Below are positions 1 through 11,674 of a stretch of 48,515 nt of DNA, one piece after another. The DNA is from Fischerella muscicola PCC 7414. GTDB lineage: Bacteria > Cyanobacteriota > Cyanobacteriia > Cyanobacteriales > Nostocaceae. Below the pieces are notes generated by a model. The model was not told the origin of the DNA and searched no databases. It saw nothing but the letters and a program-made list of their open reading frames with translations. Position numbers and translations under genes: made by a program. Numbering within the stretch: position 1 is the stretch's first letter; each line of letters begins with the position of its first letter. The stretch is taken from assembly GCF_000317205.1 (NCBI RefSeq), contig NZ_AJLK01000028.1, positions 1 to 48,515 on the forward strand. Direction: 5' to 3'.

Positions 1-50
1 AGTTCCCCATCTCCCCATTGCCCCCAACCCCACAAAGTGGGGACCCCTAG

Positions 51-983
<933 letters not shown>

Positions 984-1073
984 TTAAATGAAGGGGAAAG
1001 GGTAAGGGGTAAGGAGGAAAGGTAAGAAGAGAATCTTCCCTTTGCCATTTAACCTTTCACCTTTTCCCATTTA

Positions 1074-2153
1074 TCATTTTGCCTTTATCCTTTGCCAAAC
1101 GGTAAAACCTAACAGGATAATAATACTGAGGGTTGTAGCAAGTATAACTACCAAACTCATGCCTCGGATTGTCATTGCCAGCCAGTTGCAAACTAAAGCA
1201 ATTGACCAAAGAGTCAACGCTGCATGGCGCTGAGATAAGCCCCAAGCCAGCAAGCGATGATGTAAATGGTCTTTCCCTGGAGTTTTCATGGGGTTTTTTC
1301 CCGCTAGAAGTCGCCGCACTACCACTTGGGTAGTATCTAGTACTGGCAAAAGCAAAAACAAAACAGGTGGTACTAAAGAAAAAATTGTAGTAGCTTGTAG
1401 TTCACCGACAATAGCAGTTGCAGCTAGTACGTAGCCAAAAAAATATGCTCCGGCATCACCCATAATAATGTGCGACGGATGGAAGTTATGGCGTAAAAAA
1501 CCTAGTGCTGCTCCTGCTAAGGCTGCTAAAACTAATGTCGCTGCTGCCCAGTTGGGAAACTGCGCCGAAACAGCTAGTAAACTCATAGCAGTTATAAAAC
1601 TAACTCCTCCTGCCAAACCATCCATACCATCCATCAAATTGATGGCATTAGTAATTGCTACTACCCAAAACACCGTTAGCGATGTGGAGAGTAGCGAGTC
1701 GAGGGGAGTACCAAAAATAACTTTAATGCTAATGCCATTCCCAACCAACAGCAGAGCCGTCAGAATTTGTACTAACAGACGAACTGAGGGAGGTAAGCCG
1801 AATTGATCGTCGATAAAGCCAACTAGTACCAGTATTGAACCTCCCAAAAGAATGGTTAAAACCTGAGCTAGTACACCTTGTAGTTCAATTGGTCTTAACA
1901 GACTTGCCAAGATCAAAGCCGCTATTACTCCCGCGTAGATAGCCAGACCCCCTGCATTAGGCAAAGGTTCTCGGTTTAAACGCCGTGCATTTGGTTGATC
2001 AGCCCAACCAACTCGTAAGGCAAATTTACGTACCTCTGGAATCAAACGCCACGTTACAACCCACGCCAATAGAAATGTAAACACTACTGCTAACCAGCCG
2101 GAACCGCTGGGTTCAGCAATACCAAGCGCCTCAAGGGAGCTGTATATATTCAT
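1074..2153 (-). CDS. WecA/MraY-family glycosyl-1-phosphate transferase
   Basis: Integral membrane enzyme that transfers a sugar-1-phosphate from a UDP-sugar to undecaprenyl phosphate, the first step of lipid-linked glycan synthesis. Seen: 359 aa, about ten hydrophobic segments, the acidic FIDDQFG motif, NLMDGMDGLAGG (Mg-binding aspartates), MGDAGAYFFGY, and a late HHRLLAWGLSQRHA motif. The HHRL-type motif and the length favour the WecA/TagO/Rfe branch over MraY, since in this family it is associated with UDP-GlcNAc-1-phosphate transferases. The N-terminal start MNIYSSLEALG is plausible. The gene stands alone and converges with fabG. The substrate is inferred from family knowledge only. Confidence 0.85.
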   Translation of the reverse strand: MNIYSSLEALGIAEPSGSGWLAVVFTFLLAWVVTWRLIPEVRKFALRVGWADQPNARRLNREPLPNAGGLAIYAGVIAALILASLLRPIELQGVLAQVLTILLGGSILVLVGFIDDQFGLPPSVRLLVQILTALLLVGNGISIKVIFGTPLDSLLSTSLTVFWVVAITNAINLMDGMDGLAGGVSFITAMSLLAVSAQFPNWAAATLVLAALAGAALGFLRHNFHPSHIIMGDAGAYFFGYVLAATAIVGELQATTIFSLVPPVLFLLLPVLDTTQVVVRRLLAGKNPMKTPGKDHLHHRLLAWGLSQRHAALTLWSIALVCNWLAMTIRGMSLVVILATTLSIIILLGFTVWQRIKAK

Positions 2154-2282
2154 CTCCCGTTTCCACCATTAATGCCAGTATCCAATATCAGCATCAAGTG
2201 TATAACAATCATTTTTTTTTCTCACTACAAATATGAGGATGTATGGACTGCATTGTTTGGGTTTCCGTAGCCTTTTAAGGGA

Positions 2283-2346
2283 ATAGGAGGAAATTTAGAT
2301 TTTTTTGGGTGGATTCCCCTACATCCCTAAACCTACATCCTCCTAT
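2283..2346. repeat. imperfect inverted repeat upstream of groEL
   Basis: The arm ATAGGAGGA at 2283-2291 is perfectly complementary to TCCTCCTAT at 2338-2346, and inside them TTTAG faces CTAAA. This could be a repeat element or a leader or terminator structure between the divergent transferase and groEL genes. The function is unknown. Confidence 0.35.
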
Positions 2347-2391
2347 AGCCTAGTAAAGATTAATAAACTCAACAGCTTATGGCTTGTTGAC

Positions 2392-4123
<1,732 letters not shown>

Positions 4124-4155
4124 TCTCATACTGTCCGTATCTAAAAATATTTGTC

Positions 4156-4189
4156 AACAGTTTGTCTTGCCAAGGCAAACTGTTTTTTT
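4156..4189 (+). terminator. rho-independent terminator of groEL
   Basis: Arms 4156-4168 and 4172-4184 form a 13-bp stem (one U-G pair) with a 3-base loop, running into seven T. It begins 32 bases after the groEL stop. Confidence 0.92.
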
Positions 4190-4503
4190 ATACAATTCTC
4201 ACCTGGTTTTATTTATATAACAAACTTAGCTATAATGCTGACCAATTTATGATTTTAGGACTTAAGCATTCTCTATGCATACTCTATGCATACTTGGCGT
4301 TCTTGGCATCTTGGCAGTTTAATAAATTAAGCTTTTCGGCACTTTTCGCATAAGTCCTGCATTTTCTAAATTATGCATTTTTAATTGCTTAATTAATCTT
4401 TTAATCATTACTAACTCTGAATAAACTATCTAATGTTAGGATTTTTATTGTTCAGTCATTATTAGTAATAACACTTTATCGTTGACTATTTAGGCAAAAT
4501 AAG
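4190..4503. other. AT-rich non-coding gap before corA
   Basis: No credible gene is present. The stretch holds a short direct repeat (TCTATGCATAC twice near 4271-4293) and otherwise AT-rich sequence that must contain the corA promoter. I cannot identify clear promoter boxes. Confidence 0.5.
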
Positions 4504-5643
4504 ATGGCTAAAAAAAAGCATCACTTAAATTCAATAGCAACTGAACCAGAAAACGAAGATTTTTATCATCAACCTGGAACTATACCAGGAACCATTATTG
4601 TTGATGCCAACGCACCACCACCAAAGATAGTATTAATTGACTATAGTCCAACCGAAGCTATTAGCAAAGAAATAGATACACCAGAAGAGTGTATTCCTTA
4701 CCTAGATACTGAATCAGTAAGTTGGGTAGATGTGCGTGGTTTAGGTAATGAAGATATTTTACAAAGATTAGGGCAGGTTTTTGAGTTACATCCTTTAGTC
4801 TTAGAAGATATTGTGAATGTGCCAGAACGCCCAAAAGTAGAAGATTATGAAGACCAATTAGTGATTATTGCACGCATGGTCATGCCTAAGAAAAAAAATC
4901 ATGGTTTTCATAGTGAACAAGTTAGCTTTGTATTAGGAAAACATTACTTGCTGACAGTTCAAGAAGAACCAAAACGAGATTGTTTTGAACCAGTGCGATC
5001 GCGCATTTTCAAAAATAAAGGTATTATTTGCAAAAATGGATCAGATTATCTAGCCTATGCTCTTATTGATGCAATTATTGATGGCTTTTTTCCGGTTTTG
5101 GAAAAGTATGGCGAACGCATTGAAGATTTAGAGGATGAAGTCATCTCTCAACCGACACCTAAAACCTTAAGGAAAATCTATAAAGTTAAGCAAGAATTAC
5201 TCCAACTACGTCGTGCAATTTGGCCACAACGCAACCTACTTCATACTTTGATTCAGGACGACAATGAAATAATTAGTAATGAAGTGCGAGTTTATTTGCG
5301 AGACTGTTATGACCATGCAGTACAAGTCATAGATATGGTAGAAACCTATCGAGAACTTGCATCAGGCTTAATGGACGTTTATCTTTCAGCGGTCAGTAAT
5401 AGAATGAATGAAATTATGAAATTGCTCACCGTGATTTCAGCAATTTTTATTCCTCTAACTTTTATTGCTGGCGTCTATGGGATGAACTTTAATACAGAAA
5501 AATCACCATATAATATGCCTGAGTTGAACTGGTATTGGGGATACCCGGCTTGTTTAGCAGTGATGGCAGTAATAGCAGCTGTCTTGCTATATATTTTTTG
5601 GCACAAGGGATGGCTAGAAAATAGCTCGAGGTTAAACCGTTAA
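4504..5643 (+). CDS. corA: CorA-type magnesium/cobalt transporter
   Basis: Pentameric channel that brings Mg2+ (or Co2+/Ni2+) across the plasma membrane. Seen: 379 aa; a long soluble N-terminal region ending in a charged stalk helix; then two C-terminal membrane segments with the diagnostic YGMNF at residues 325-329 after the first, and an acidic, aromatic periplasmic loop (MPELNW). The C-terminus after TM2 is basic, as in the family. The start ATG 4504 is followed by a lysine-rich segment. It is monocistronic as far as seen; the next gene begins 104 bases later after a repeat. Confidence 0.95.
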   Translation: MAKKKHHLNSIATEPENEDFYHQPGTIPGTIIVDANAPPPKIVLIDYSPTEAISKEIDTPEECIPYLDTESVSWVDVRGLGNEDILQRLGQVFELHPLVLEDIVNVPERPKVEDYEDQLVIIARMVMPKKKNHGFHSEQVSFVLGKHYLLTVQEEPKRDCFEPVRSRIFKNKGIICKNGSDYLAYALIDAIIDGFFPVLEKYGERIEDLEDEVISQPTPKTLRKIYKVKQELLQLRRAIWPQRNLLHTLIQDDNEIISNEVRVYLRDCYDHAVQVIDMVETYRELASGLMDVYLSAVSNRMNEIMKLLTVISAIFIPLTFIAGVYGMNFNTEKSPYNMPELNWYWGYPACLAVMAVIAAVLLYIFWHKGWLENSSRLNR

Positions 5644-5644
5644 A

Positions 5645-5702
5645 TCAGTGAACAATGATCAGTGATCAGTAAACTACTACATAACTGATAACTGATAACT
5701 GT
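5645..5702. repeat. STRR-like repeat (ATCAGTGA / AACTGATA)
   Basis: Short direct repeats (ATCAGTGA, GATCAGT) are followed by their approximate complements (ACTGATAACTGATAACTG). A sister copy lies at 23405-23450. The arrangement can fold into a hairpin. Confidence 0.6.
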
Positions 5703-5747
5703 TTAAAAAATTATCACCCATGAAAATGTTTACAGGAGTTTATATAC

Positions 5748-6458
5748 ATGGTAGCTATAAATGAAAGTAATTTAATTTTTTTGACGCTGTATATTATCGG
5801 CGTCACGTATACATTTACGAAAATGATTGAGTCCATCGACGACAAAATCAAGTTTATTTACGAGAAGCAATTTGTCGATGAGCAACTCAAAGATAAAGAC
5901 CTGCAAAACGATATTGGTATATCTTTTAGGCTTAGTCCCTCATATTTCATTGATGAATTGAAAGAATTGTCTGTAAGTATTGAAAATAAATCCCAAAATC
6001 TTGCCTTATACGTAGATTGGGATAATTGCTCTTTAGTAGTTGAATATAACAAGCAATCGCGACGAGTAATTCGCAAATCACCAGATGTCACGCGTGACCT
6101 TGGTGTACCGCAAAGTCCTAGCTTAATCGCCCCTACCAAAACCCTCTCAGCAGCAGTGACTGCTGAAGATGTTTTTAAATTGGATGAGTTAACAAAAACA
6201 TACCAAGTAAATACTCCTTTGATTAATATTAGTGCGCTAGAAAAAAGCCCTGTGAAAGCCCAAAGGTTATTATTTCAAGATTTTATAGATAGAAAAAAAG
6301 AATTAAAATTTTCTTTGCAGCTAGTATTGAGAATCTCCGAATTGCGGGTTGGTCTAGTTCCAGGTGAGAATAAACCTCCTATGTGTATTATCGATTGTCC
6401 TTTCACAATCAAAAAACTGCCTTGGTATTACGCTATGCCTTGGAATAGAAGGCGTTAA
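5748..6458 (+). CDS. hypothetical protein with N-terminal membrane anchor
   Basis: Not recognised. Seen: 236 aa; a hydrophobic stretch at about residues 8-24 (LIFLTLYIIGVTYTF) that could anchor it; a charged helix (residues 25-55); then a mainly beta-type soluble region containing ELSVSIENKSQN and LYVDWDNCSLVVEY, which reads like an immunoglobulin-like fold with an SLxVxIxNxS pattern. A Shine-Dalgarno (CAGGAG) sits 10 bases before ATG 5748. The gene ends only 30 bases before rnpB, so its transcript may run into that RNA. I cannot assign a function. Confidence 0.75.
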   Translation: MVAINESNLIFLTLYIIGVTYTFTKMIESIDDKIKFIYEKQFVDEQLKDKDLQNDIGISFRLSPSYFIDELKELSVSIENKSQNLALYVDWDNCSLVVEYNKQSRRVIRKSPDVTRDLGVPQSPSLIAPTKTLSAAVTAEDVFKLDELTKTYQVNTPLINISALEKSPVKAQRLLFQDFIDRKKELKFSLQLVLRISELRVGLVPGENKPPMCIIDCPFTIKKLPWYYAMPWNRRR

Positions 6459-6488
6459 AAGGTCATTCAGGACTACACTAGTATTGGT

Positions 6489-6962
6489 AGAGAGTAGGCG
6501 TAGGCGGTTGCAGACTAGCCAAATTGTGGCTAGTTTGAGGAAAGTCCGGGCTCCCGAAAGACCAAACTTGCTGGGTAACGCCCAGTGCGAGCGATCGCGA
6601 GGATAGTGCCACAGAAAGATACCGCCAGAAAAAGGGACTGGGGACTAGGGACTAGGGACTGGGGACTAGGGAGGAATTTTCCCAATCCCCGATCCCCGTT
6701 GCCCCTAATCCCCTCCAGGGGCCGGTGAGTTCCCCAAGCCCCTTATATGGTAAGGGTGCAAAGGTGCGGTAAGAGCGCACCAGCAACACCGAGAGGTGTT
6801 GGCTCGGTAAACCCCGGTTGGGAGCAAGGCAAATGGAACTACGGTTGGTCTTTTACCAGTTCTGCAATCAGAGCCGCTAGAGACGTCTGGTAACAGCCGT
6901 CCCAGATAGATAACCGCCCTCTTGAATTAAGAGAACAGAACCCGGCTTACTACCGACTCTCT
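6489..6962 (+). ncRNA. rnpB: RNase P RNA
   Basis: Catalytic RNA of ribonuclease P, which matures tRNA 5' ends. Seen: the conserved GAGGAAAGTCCGGGCTCC (P4/J3-4 region), AGTGCCACAGAAA, GGTAAGGGTGCAAAGGTGCG, GCAAATGGAACTACGG and the 3' GAACCCGGCTTAC. The 5' AGAGAGT and 3' ACTCTCT pair as helix P1 and set the ends. Between about 6634 and 6713 a G-rich heptamer run (GGGACTG/GGGACTA) followed by a C-rich counterpart enlarges one hairpin. Such STRR insertions in rnpB are known from heterocystous cyanobacteria. A terminator follows at 6972. Confidence 0.97.
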
Positions 6963-6971
6963 GCTTCAGAT

Positions 6972-7012
6972 GGGATGATAGCAATCACAAGCTATCATTC
7001 CATTATTTTTTT
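6972..7012 (+). terminator. rho-independent terminator after rnpB
   Basis: An 11-bp stem (6972-6982 with 6991-7001, one G-U pair) with an 8-base loop is followed by ATTATTTTTTT. It starts about ten bases after the mature rnpB 3' end. Confidence 0.85.
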
Positions 7013-7605
7013 ATACGGATTTTGTAAAGATGATAGAAATCTTGCAAAAGTACCCTTTGCAAGAGTAGGGATGCATCTTTTAGGGCAAAGGGGAAAGGTG
7101 TTAAAGGGTAAAGGATTTTTTTAATTCTTCCTTTTCCCTTTCCCCTTTTCCCCTTTCCCTTCCTCCTTCCCCTTCCCCCTTAACCTTTCCCCCAACTAAT
7201 GCCACGAAGTCTAATGCAAGCAAAAAGCAGCCTGTGAATGGTTAGGGCATTAATTATAACGTGAGTTAGACGGCTTTAATAAACCTCTGTAGTTATTTTA
7301 GTATTTGGAGGGTTGGGGAGGGGTTATTTTCTTTCTTTGTGAGTAGTCATTGGTCATTCTTACCAATGACTGGTGCATGGTCAATAAATATAGATTACTT
7401 GTAAGACTAGGTAAATTTTCCTGACAATATCATCTCAAATAAGCAAATAACCTTAGTTGAGAGCGCCAAAAGGTTGATTTCTTTAGTTTGTCTAAAGTCA
7501 CATCTGAATTGTCAAATTACCTTTCTAAGATAGAGGCAGCAACCACAAGTTGCAAGGCACGGGAGCAAACCAACAAATAGCTAATTGCTATGGAGGACAA
7601 AGATA
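7013..7605. other. non-coding leader region of the fbp cluster
   Basis: No gene is seen. It holds a purine-rich repeat facing a pyrimidine-rich one (about 7085-7190, potentially a long hairpin). It also holds a GTCATTGGTCATTCTTACCAATGAC inverted repeat near 7347-7371 (written here in two parts: GTCATTGGT and ACCAATGAC) and the Shine-Dalgarno GGAGG at 7592. It must carry the promoter(s) of fbp-tal-zwf-opcA; I cannot place them. Confidence 0.5.
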
Positions 7606-8658
7606 ATGACTAAAGCGGCAGAATCTTTAGAGCAGTCTATTAAAGACGCTACAGCAGAGCGCGGCTTAGATCGTGATTGTACTACTTTATCCCGTCACGT
7701 CCTGCAACAACTCCAGACTTTTTCGCCACAGGCACAGGATTTAAGTGCGTTGATGAATCGGATTGCATTGGCTGGCAAACTCATTGCCCGTCACCTCAGT
7801 CGCGCTGGTTTAATGGAAGGTGTTCTCGGATTTACAGGCGAGACGAATGTCCAAGGTGAATCCGTGAAAAAAATGGATGTCTACGCCAATGATGTGTTTA
7901 TTGCGGTATTCAAGCAAAGCGGGTTAGTGTGCCGCTTGGCTTCTGAAGAAATGGAAAATCCATACTATATCCCCGAAAACTGTCCAATTGGTCGCTACAC
8001 TCTGTTGTATGACCCCATTGATGGCTCATCCAATACTGACATTAACTTAAGTTTGGGTTCTATCTTCTCGATTCGTCAACAGGAAGGGGAAGATCTTGAT
8101 GGTTCGGCAAAAGATTTACTAGCATCAGGACGTAAGCAAATTGCTGCTGGATACATCCTGTATGGCCCCAGTACGATGCTGGTCTATACTATAGGAAGAG
8201 GCGTTCATTCTTTTACCCTTGACCCTAGTTTAGGAGAGTTTATTCTCACGGAAGAGAATATCCAGATTCCTAGCCACGGCCCAGTATATAGCGTAAACGA
8301 GGGGAACTTCTGGCAATGGGATGAATCAATTCGCGAGTATATTCGTTATGTTCATCGTACAGAAGGTTACACCGCTCGTTATAGCGGGGCAATGGTTAGC
8401 GATATCCACAGGGTGCTGATCCAAGGCGGTGTGTTTCTCTATCCTGGAACTGTTCAAAAACCAGAAGGTAAACTACGCTTACTTTATGAAACAGCTCCCC
8501 TAGCTTATGTGATTGAGCAAGCAGGTGGTCGAGCAACAACCGGACATGAGAATATTTTGGACGTAATACCAAAGAAACTGCATCAACGTACACCTCTGAT
8601 TATTGGTAGTAGAGAGGATGTTGCGAAGGTAGAGTCTTTTATTCAGAACGGGCATTAG
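7606..8658 (+). CDS. fbp: class I fructose-1,6-bisphosphatase
   Basis: Hydrolyses fructose-1,6-bisphosphate to fructose-6-phosphate for gluconeogenesis and sugar cycling. Seen: 350 aa from ATG 7606; ASEEMENP (metal-ligand Glu), [11 protein letters not shown] (the class I Mg/active-site signature), and [12 protein letters not shown] with GKLRLLYE near the C-terminus as in class I enzymes. GGAGG lies nine bases before ATG 7606, so the upstream TTG at 7585 is not needed. It heads the fbp-tal-zwf-opcA cluster known from Nostoc, where these genes feed fructose-6-phosphate into the oxidative pentose phosphate pathway that supplies NADPH in dark and heterocyst metabolism. Confidence 0.95.
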   Translation: MTKAAESLEQSIKDATAERGLDRDCTTLSRHVLQQLQTFSPQAQDLSALMNRIALAGKLIARHLSRAGLMEGVLGFTGETNVQGESVKKMDVYANDVFIAVFKQSGLVCRLASEEMENPYYIPENCPIGRYTLLYDPIDGSSNTDINLSLGSIFSIRQQEGEDLDGSAKDLLASGRKQIAAGYILYGPSTMLVYTIGRGVHSFTLDPSLGEFILTEENIQIPSHGPVYSVNEGNFWQWDESIREYIRYVHRTEGYTARYSGAMVSDIHRVLIQGGVFLYPGTVQKPEGKLRLLYETAPLAYVIEQAGGRATTGHENILDVIPKKLHQRTPLIIGSREDVAKVESFIQNGH

Positions 8659-8661
8659 TAG

Positions 8662-8728
8662 TAAAGGTTAGTGGTTAGTAGTTGGTAGTTAGTGGGAAAA
8701 AGCAACAACTAACAATCAACAACTAACT
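8662..8728. repeat. STRR hairpin between fbp and tal
   Basis: Runs of TTAGTGGTTAGTAG / TTGGTAGTTAG are followed by the complementary CAACTAACAATCAACAACTAAC, given here as a description of two facing repeat blocks. The two halves can pair to a long imperfect hairpin inside the transcript. Confidence 0.65.
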
Positions 8729-8780
8729 TGGTTTGACAAATTTCTCACCAAAATAGAACAAGCAGGAGGGAAAAATATAA

Positions 8781-9926
8781 ATGACGACAAATCATTTATT
8801 AGAGATAAAAAATTACGGTCAGAGTATCTGGATGGATAACTTGAGCCGTGACATTATTAAGTCTGGTGAATTGAAAGACTTAGTGGAAAATAAAGGTATT
8901 TGTGGGATTACTTCTAATCCTACGATTTTTGAAAAAGCGATCGCTAATAATGCCATGTATGATCGCGATATCGAAGCTGGGGTTCGGGCTGGATTGCCAA
9001 CTTACAAAATCTACGAATCGCTGGTTTTTCAAGATATCCGCGATGCTTGTGATATTTTACGCCCAGTTTATGAAGCCTCGAATAGGTTGGATGGTTATGT
9101 CAGCATCGAAGTACCACCAACAATTGCTCATGACACCGAAGCCACAATTGCTGAGGCTCGCCGCTACTTCCAAGAAATTGGTCGGGAAAATGTCATGATT
9201 AAAATACCCGGTACAGATTCTGGTTTGCCAGCAGTTGAACAGGTAATATCCGAGGGTATCAATGTTAATATTACGCTGTTATTCTCCGTACAAAGCTATA
9301 TTAACACTGCTTGGGCTTATATTCGCGGCTTAGAAAAACGGGCAGCCCGAGGTGAGGATATCAGCAAAATTGCTTCTGTAGCAAGCTTCTTCCTGAGCCG
9401 GATTGACAGCAACATCGATGGTAAAATTGATGCCAAACTAGCAAAAGGCGTTGATGATCTCAATGTTGAAGCCAAGCTAAAAGCAATTAAAGGAAAAGTA
9501 GCGATCGCTAACGCAAAGATTGCTTATCAAGAATATAAAAAGATTGTGCAAAGCGATCGTTGGCAAGCTTTGGCGGCCAAAGGTGCAAAAGTGCAGCGCC
9601 TGTTGTGGGCTAGTACCAGCACCAAAGACCCCAACTACAGCGACGTCATGTATGTTGATGAGTTGGTTGGCCCGGACACCGTCAACACCCTACCACCAGC
9701 AACCATCGAGGCTTGCGCCGATCACTGCGATGTTGCTAACCGGGTGGAAACAAACGTACAGGAGGCTTACAACCTGATGGAAAGCCTCAAAGATCCAGAC
9801 GTGAACATCGACATCGACAAAGTGATGGATGAACTGTTGACAGAGGGAATTGACAAATTTGTCAAGCCCTTCCAATCCTTAATGGATTCTTTAGAAAAAA
9901 AGGTCAAGCAGTTGTCACCAGTGTAA
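8781..9926 (+). CDS. tal: transaldolase
   Basis: Transfers a dihydroxyacetone unit between sedoheptulose-7-phosphate/glyceraldehyde-3-phosphate and fructose-6-phosphate/erythrose-4-phosphate. Seen: 381 aa; N-terminal QSIWMDNLSRDII; the transaldolase signature GITSNPTIFEKAI near residues 42-54; the Schiff-base lysine in NVMIKIPGTDSG; INVNITLLFSV; and LLWASTSTKDPNYSDVMYVDELVGPDTVNT near the end (key part LWASTSTKDP). This is the longer transaldolase form (TalB-like enzymes are about 315 aa), as in actinobacteria and cyanobacteria. AGGAGGG lies ten bases before the ATG. It is second gene of the cluster. Confidence 0.95.
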   Translation: MTTNHLLEIKNYGQSIWMDNLSRDIIKSGELKDLVENKGICGITSNPTIFEKAIANNAMYDRDIEAGVRAGLPTYKIYESLVFQDIRDACDILRPVYEASNRLDGYVSIEVPPTIAHDTEATIAEARRYFQEIGRENVMIKIPGTDSGLPAVEQVISEGINVNITLLFSVQSYINTAWAYIRGLEKRAARGEDISKIASVASFFLSRIDSNIDGKIDAKLAKGVDDLNVEAKLKAIKGKVAIANAKIAYQEYKKIVQSDRWQALAAKGAKVQRLLWASTSTKDPNYSDVMYVDELVGPDTVNTLPPATIEACADHCDVANRVETNVQEAYNLMESLKDPDVNIDIDKVMDELLTEGIDKFVKPFQSLMDSLEKKVKQLSPV

Positions 9927-9929
9927 GTA

Positions 9930-10008
9930 ATTGTTGTTAGGTGATAGTTGTTTGTTGTTTGGAACTACCAAACAACAACCAACCCCCAACAGCCAACAAA
10001 TCCCAATA
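9930..10008. repeat. STRR hairpin between tal and zwf
   Basis: A TTGTTGTTAGG/TTGTTTGTTGTTTGG block faces CCAAACAACAACCAACCC. The halves pair around AACTA. An upstream TTG/ATG extension of the zwf frame would translate this repeat, so it is non-coding. Confidence 0.65.
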
Positions 10009-10034
10009 TCTCAAACCTAAAATCTAAAATTCAT

Positions 10035-11564
10035 ATGGTCAGTCTGCTAGAAAATCCTTTGCGGGTAGGTCTACAACAGCAAGGAATGGCCGAACCCCAA
10101 ATTATAGTCATCTTTGGTGCTTCTGGAGACCTTACCTGGCGCAAACTTGTGCCATCACTATATAAATTAAGACGCGAGAGACGCATTCCACCAGAGACAA
10201 CCATCGTTGGCGTAGCACGTCGGGACTGGACGCATGAATACTTCCGTGAACAAATGCGAAAAGGTATGGAAGAGGTTCATGGCGGTGTTGGCCCGGAGGA
10301 ACTCTGGCAGGACTTTTCTCAAGGATTATTCTATTGTTCTGGTAATATAGACAATCCTGAAAGTTACCAAAAATTGAAGACTTTTTTGCAGGAGTTGGAT
10401 GAAAAACGAGGAACCCGAGGAAATCGGATGTTCTACCTTTCGGTTGCACCCAACTTCTTTGCAGAAGCAATCAAACAACTCGGAACTGCGGGAATGCTGG
10501 ACGACCCCTACAAACATCGTCTAGTAATTGAAAAACCCTTCGGTCGAGATTTGGCTTCTGCTAAAAGTCTCAACTTAGTAGTGCAAAAATATTGTAAAGA
10601 GCAACAAGTATACCGTATTGACCACTACTTAGGCAAAGACACAGTTCAAAATTTACTAGTATTTCGCTTTGCCAATGCGATTTTTGAACCGTTGTGGAAT
10701 CGCCGCTTTGTTGACCACGTCCAGATTACTGTCGCCGAAACCGTAGGAGTAGAAGACCGGGCTGGCTACTATGAAACCTCCGGTGCGCTGCGAGACATGT
10801 TGCAAAACCACCTGATGCAACTTTATTGCTTGACAGCAATGGAACCTCCTAACGCTATGGATGCTGATAGTATCCGTACGGAAAAAGTAAAAGTACTCCA
10901 AGCTACACGCTTAGCAGATATCAATAATTTAAGCCTTTCGGCTGTACGTGGGCAATACAGCGCTGGTTGGATGAAAGGAAAGCCAGTACCTGGGTATCGA
11001 CAAGAACCAGGAGTCGACCCTAACTCGACCACGCCTACTTATGTTGCGATGAAGTTTCTCGTAGACAACTGGCGCTGGCAAGGGGTTCCCTTTTACCTGC
11101 GTACTGGCAAGCGAATGCCGAAAAAAGTTAGTGAGATTTCTATCCACTTCCGCGAAGTTCCTTCTCGGATGTTTCAATCCGCAGCCCAACAGATGAATGC
11201 CAATATTTTGGCAATGCGGATTCAACCAAACGAAGGTATTTCTCTGCGGTTTGAAGTTAAAATGCCTGGGGCAGATTTTCGTACTCGTTCGGTTGATATG
11301 GACTTTAGTTATGGTTCCTTTGGCATTGAAGCAACTTCTGATGCTTATGATCGCCTATTTTTGGATTGTATGATGGGTGATCAAACATTGTTCACACGCG
11401 GAGACGAAGTAGAAGCAGCTTGGCAGGTGGTAACACCAGCCCTTTCTGTTTGGGATGCACCTACAGATCCAACAACCATTCCCCAGTATGAAGCCGGAAC
11501 CTGGGAACCCGTGGAAGCGGAATTATTAATCAACAGAGATGGTCGCCGTTGGCGCAGACTTTAG
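10035..11564 (+). CDS. zwf: glucose-6-phosphate 1-dehydrogenase
   Basis: First and rate-setting step of the oxidative pentose phosphate pathway: glucose-6-phosphate to 6-phosphogluconolactone, making NADPH. Seen: 509 aa from ATG 10035; nucleotide-binding [11 protein letters not shown] at residues 28-38; the active-site signature RIDHYLGK at about 193-200; EKPFGRD; and YFRTGKRMP-like [11 protein letters not shown]. The frame is open upstream to 9948 but that part translates the STRR, so the ATG at 10035 ([12 protein letters not shown]) is used. opcA, coding its redox-linked activator, follows 110 bases downstream. Confidence 0.96.
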   Translation: MVSLLENPLRVGLQQQGMAEPQIIVIFGASGDLTWRKLVPSLYKLRRERRIPPETTIVGVARRDWTHEYFREQMRKGMEEVHGGVGPEELWQDFSQGLFYCSGNIDNPESYQKLKTFLQELDEKRGTRGNRMFYLSVAPNFFAEAIKQLGTAGMLDDPYKHRLVIEKPFGRDLASAKSLNLVVQKYCKEQQVYRIDHYLGKDTVQNLLVFRFANAIFEPLWNRRFVDHVQITVAETVGVEDRAGYYETSGALRDMLQNHLMQLYCLTAMEPPNAMDADSIRTEKVKVLQATRLADINNLSLSAVRGQYSAGWMKGKPVPGYRQEPGVDPNSTTPTYVAMKFLVDNWRWQGVPFYLRTGKRMPKKVSEISIHFREVPSRMFQSAAQQMNANILAMRIQPNEGISLRFEVKMPGADFRTRSVDMDFSYGSFGIEATSDAYDRLFLDCMMGDQTLFTRGDEVEAAWQVVTPALSVWDAPTDPTTIPQYEAGTWEPVEAELLINRDGRRWRRL

Positions 11565-11567
11565 AAA

Positions 11568-11662
11568 TTAGTCATTAGTTATTAGTCATTAGTCATTAGT
11601 AAAAACAAATGACCAATGACCAATGACAAATGACCAATGACCAATGACAATTGATAATTGAC
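11568..11662. repeat. STRR hairpin between zwf and opcA
   Basis: Five or so copies of an ATTAGTC heptamer are followed by copies of the complement ATGACCA/ATGACAA. The halves can form a long stem in the zwf-opcA transcript. Confidence 0.7.
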
Positions 11663-11674
11663 AAAATTATTCCT

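Noticed and set aside
4162-4353. 63-aa frame after groEL
   Set aside because: It starts inside the terminator hairpin and has a random hydrophobic composition.
6364-6606. 80-aa frame over the start of rnpB
   Set aside because: It overlaps the structural RNA and the end of the preceding gene.
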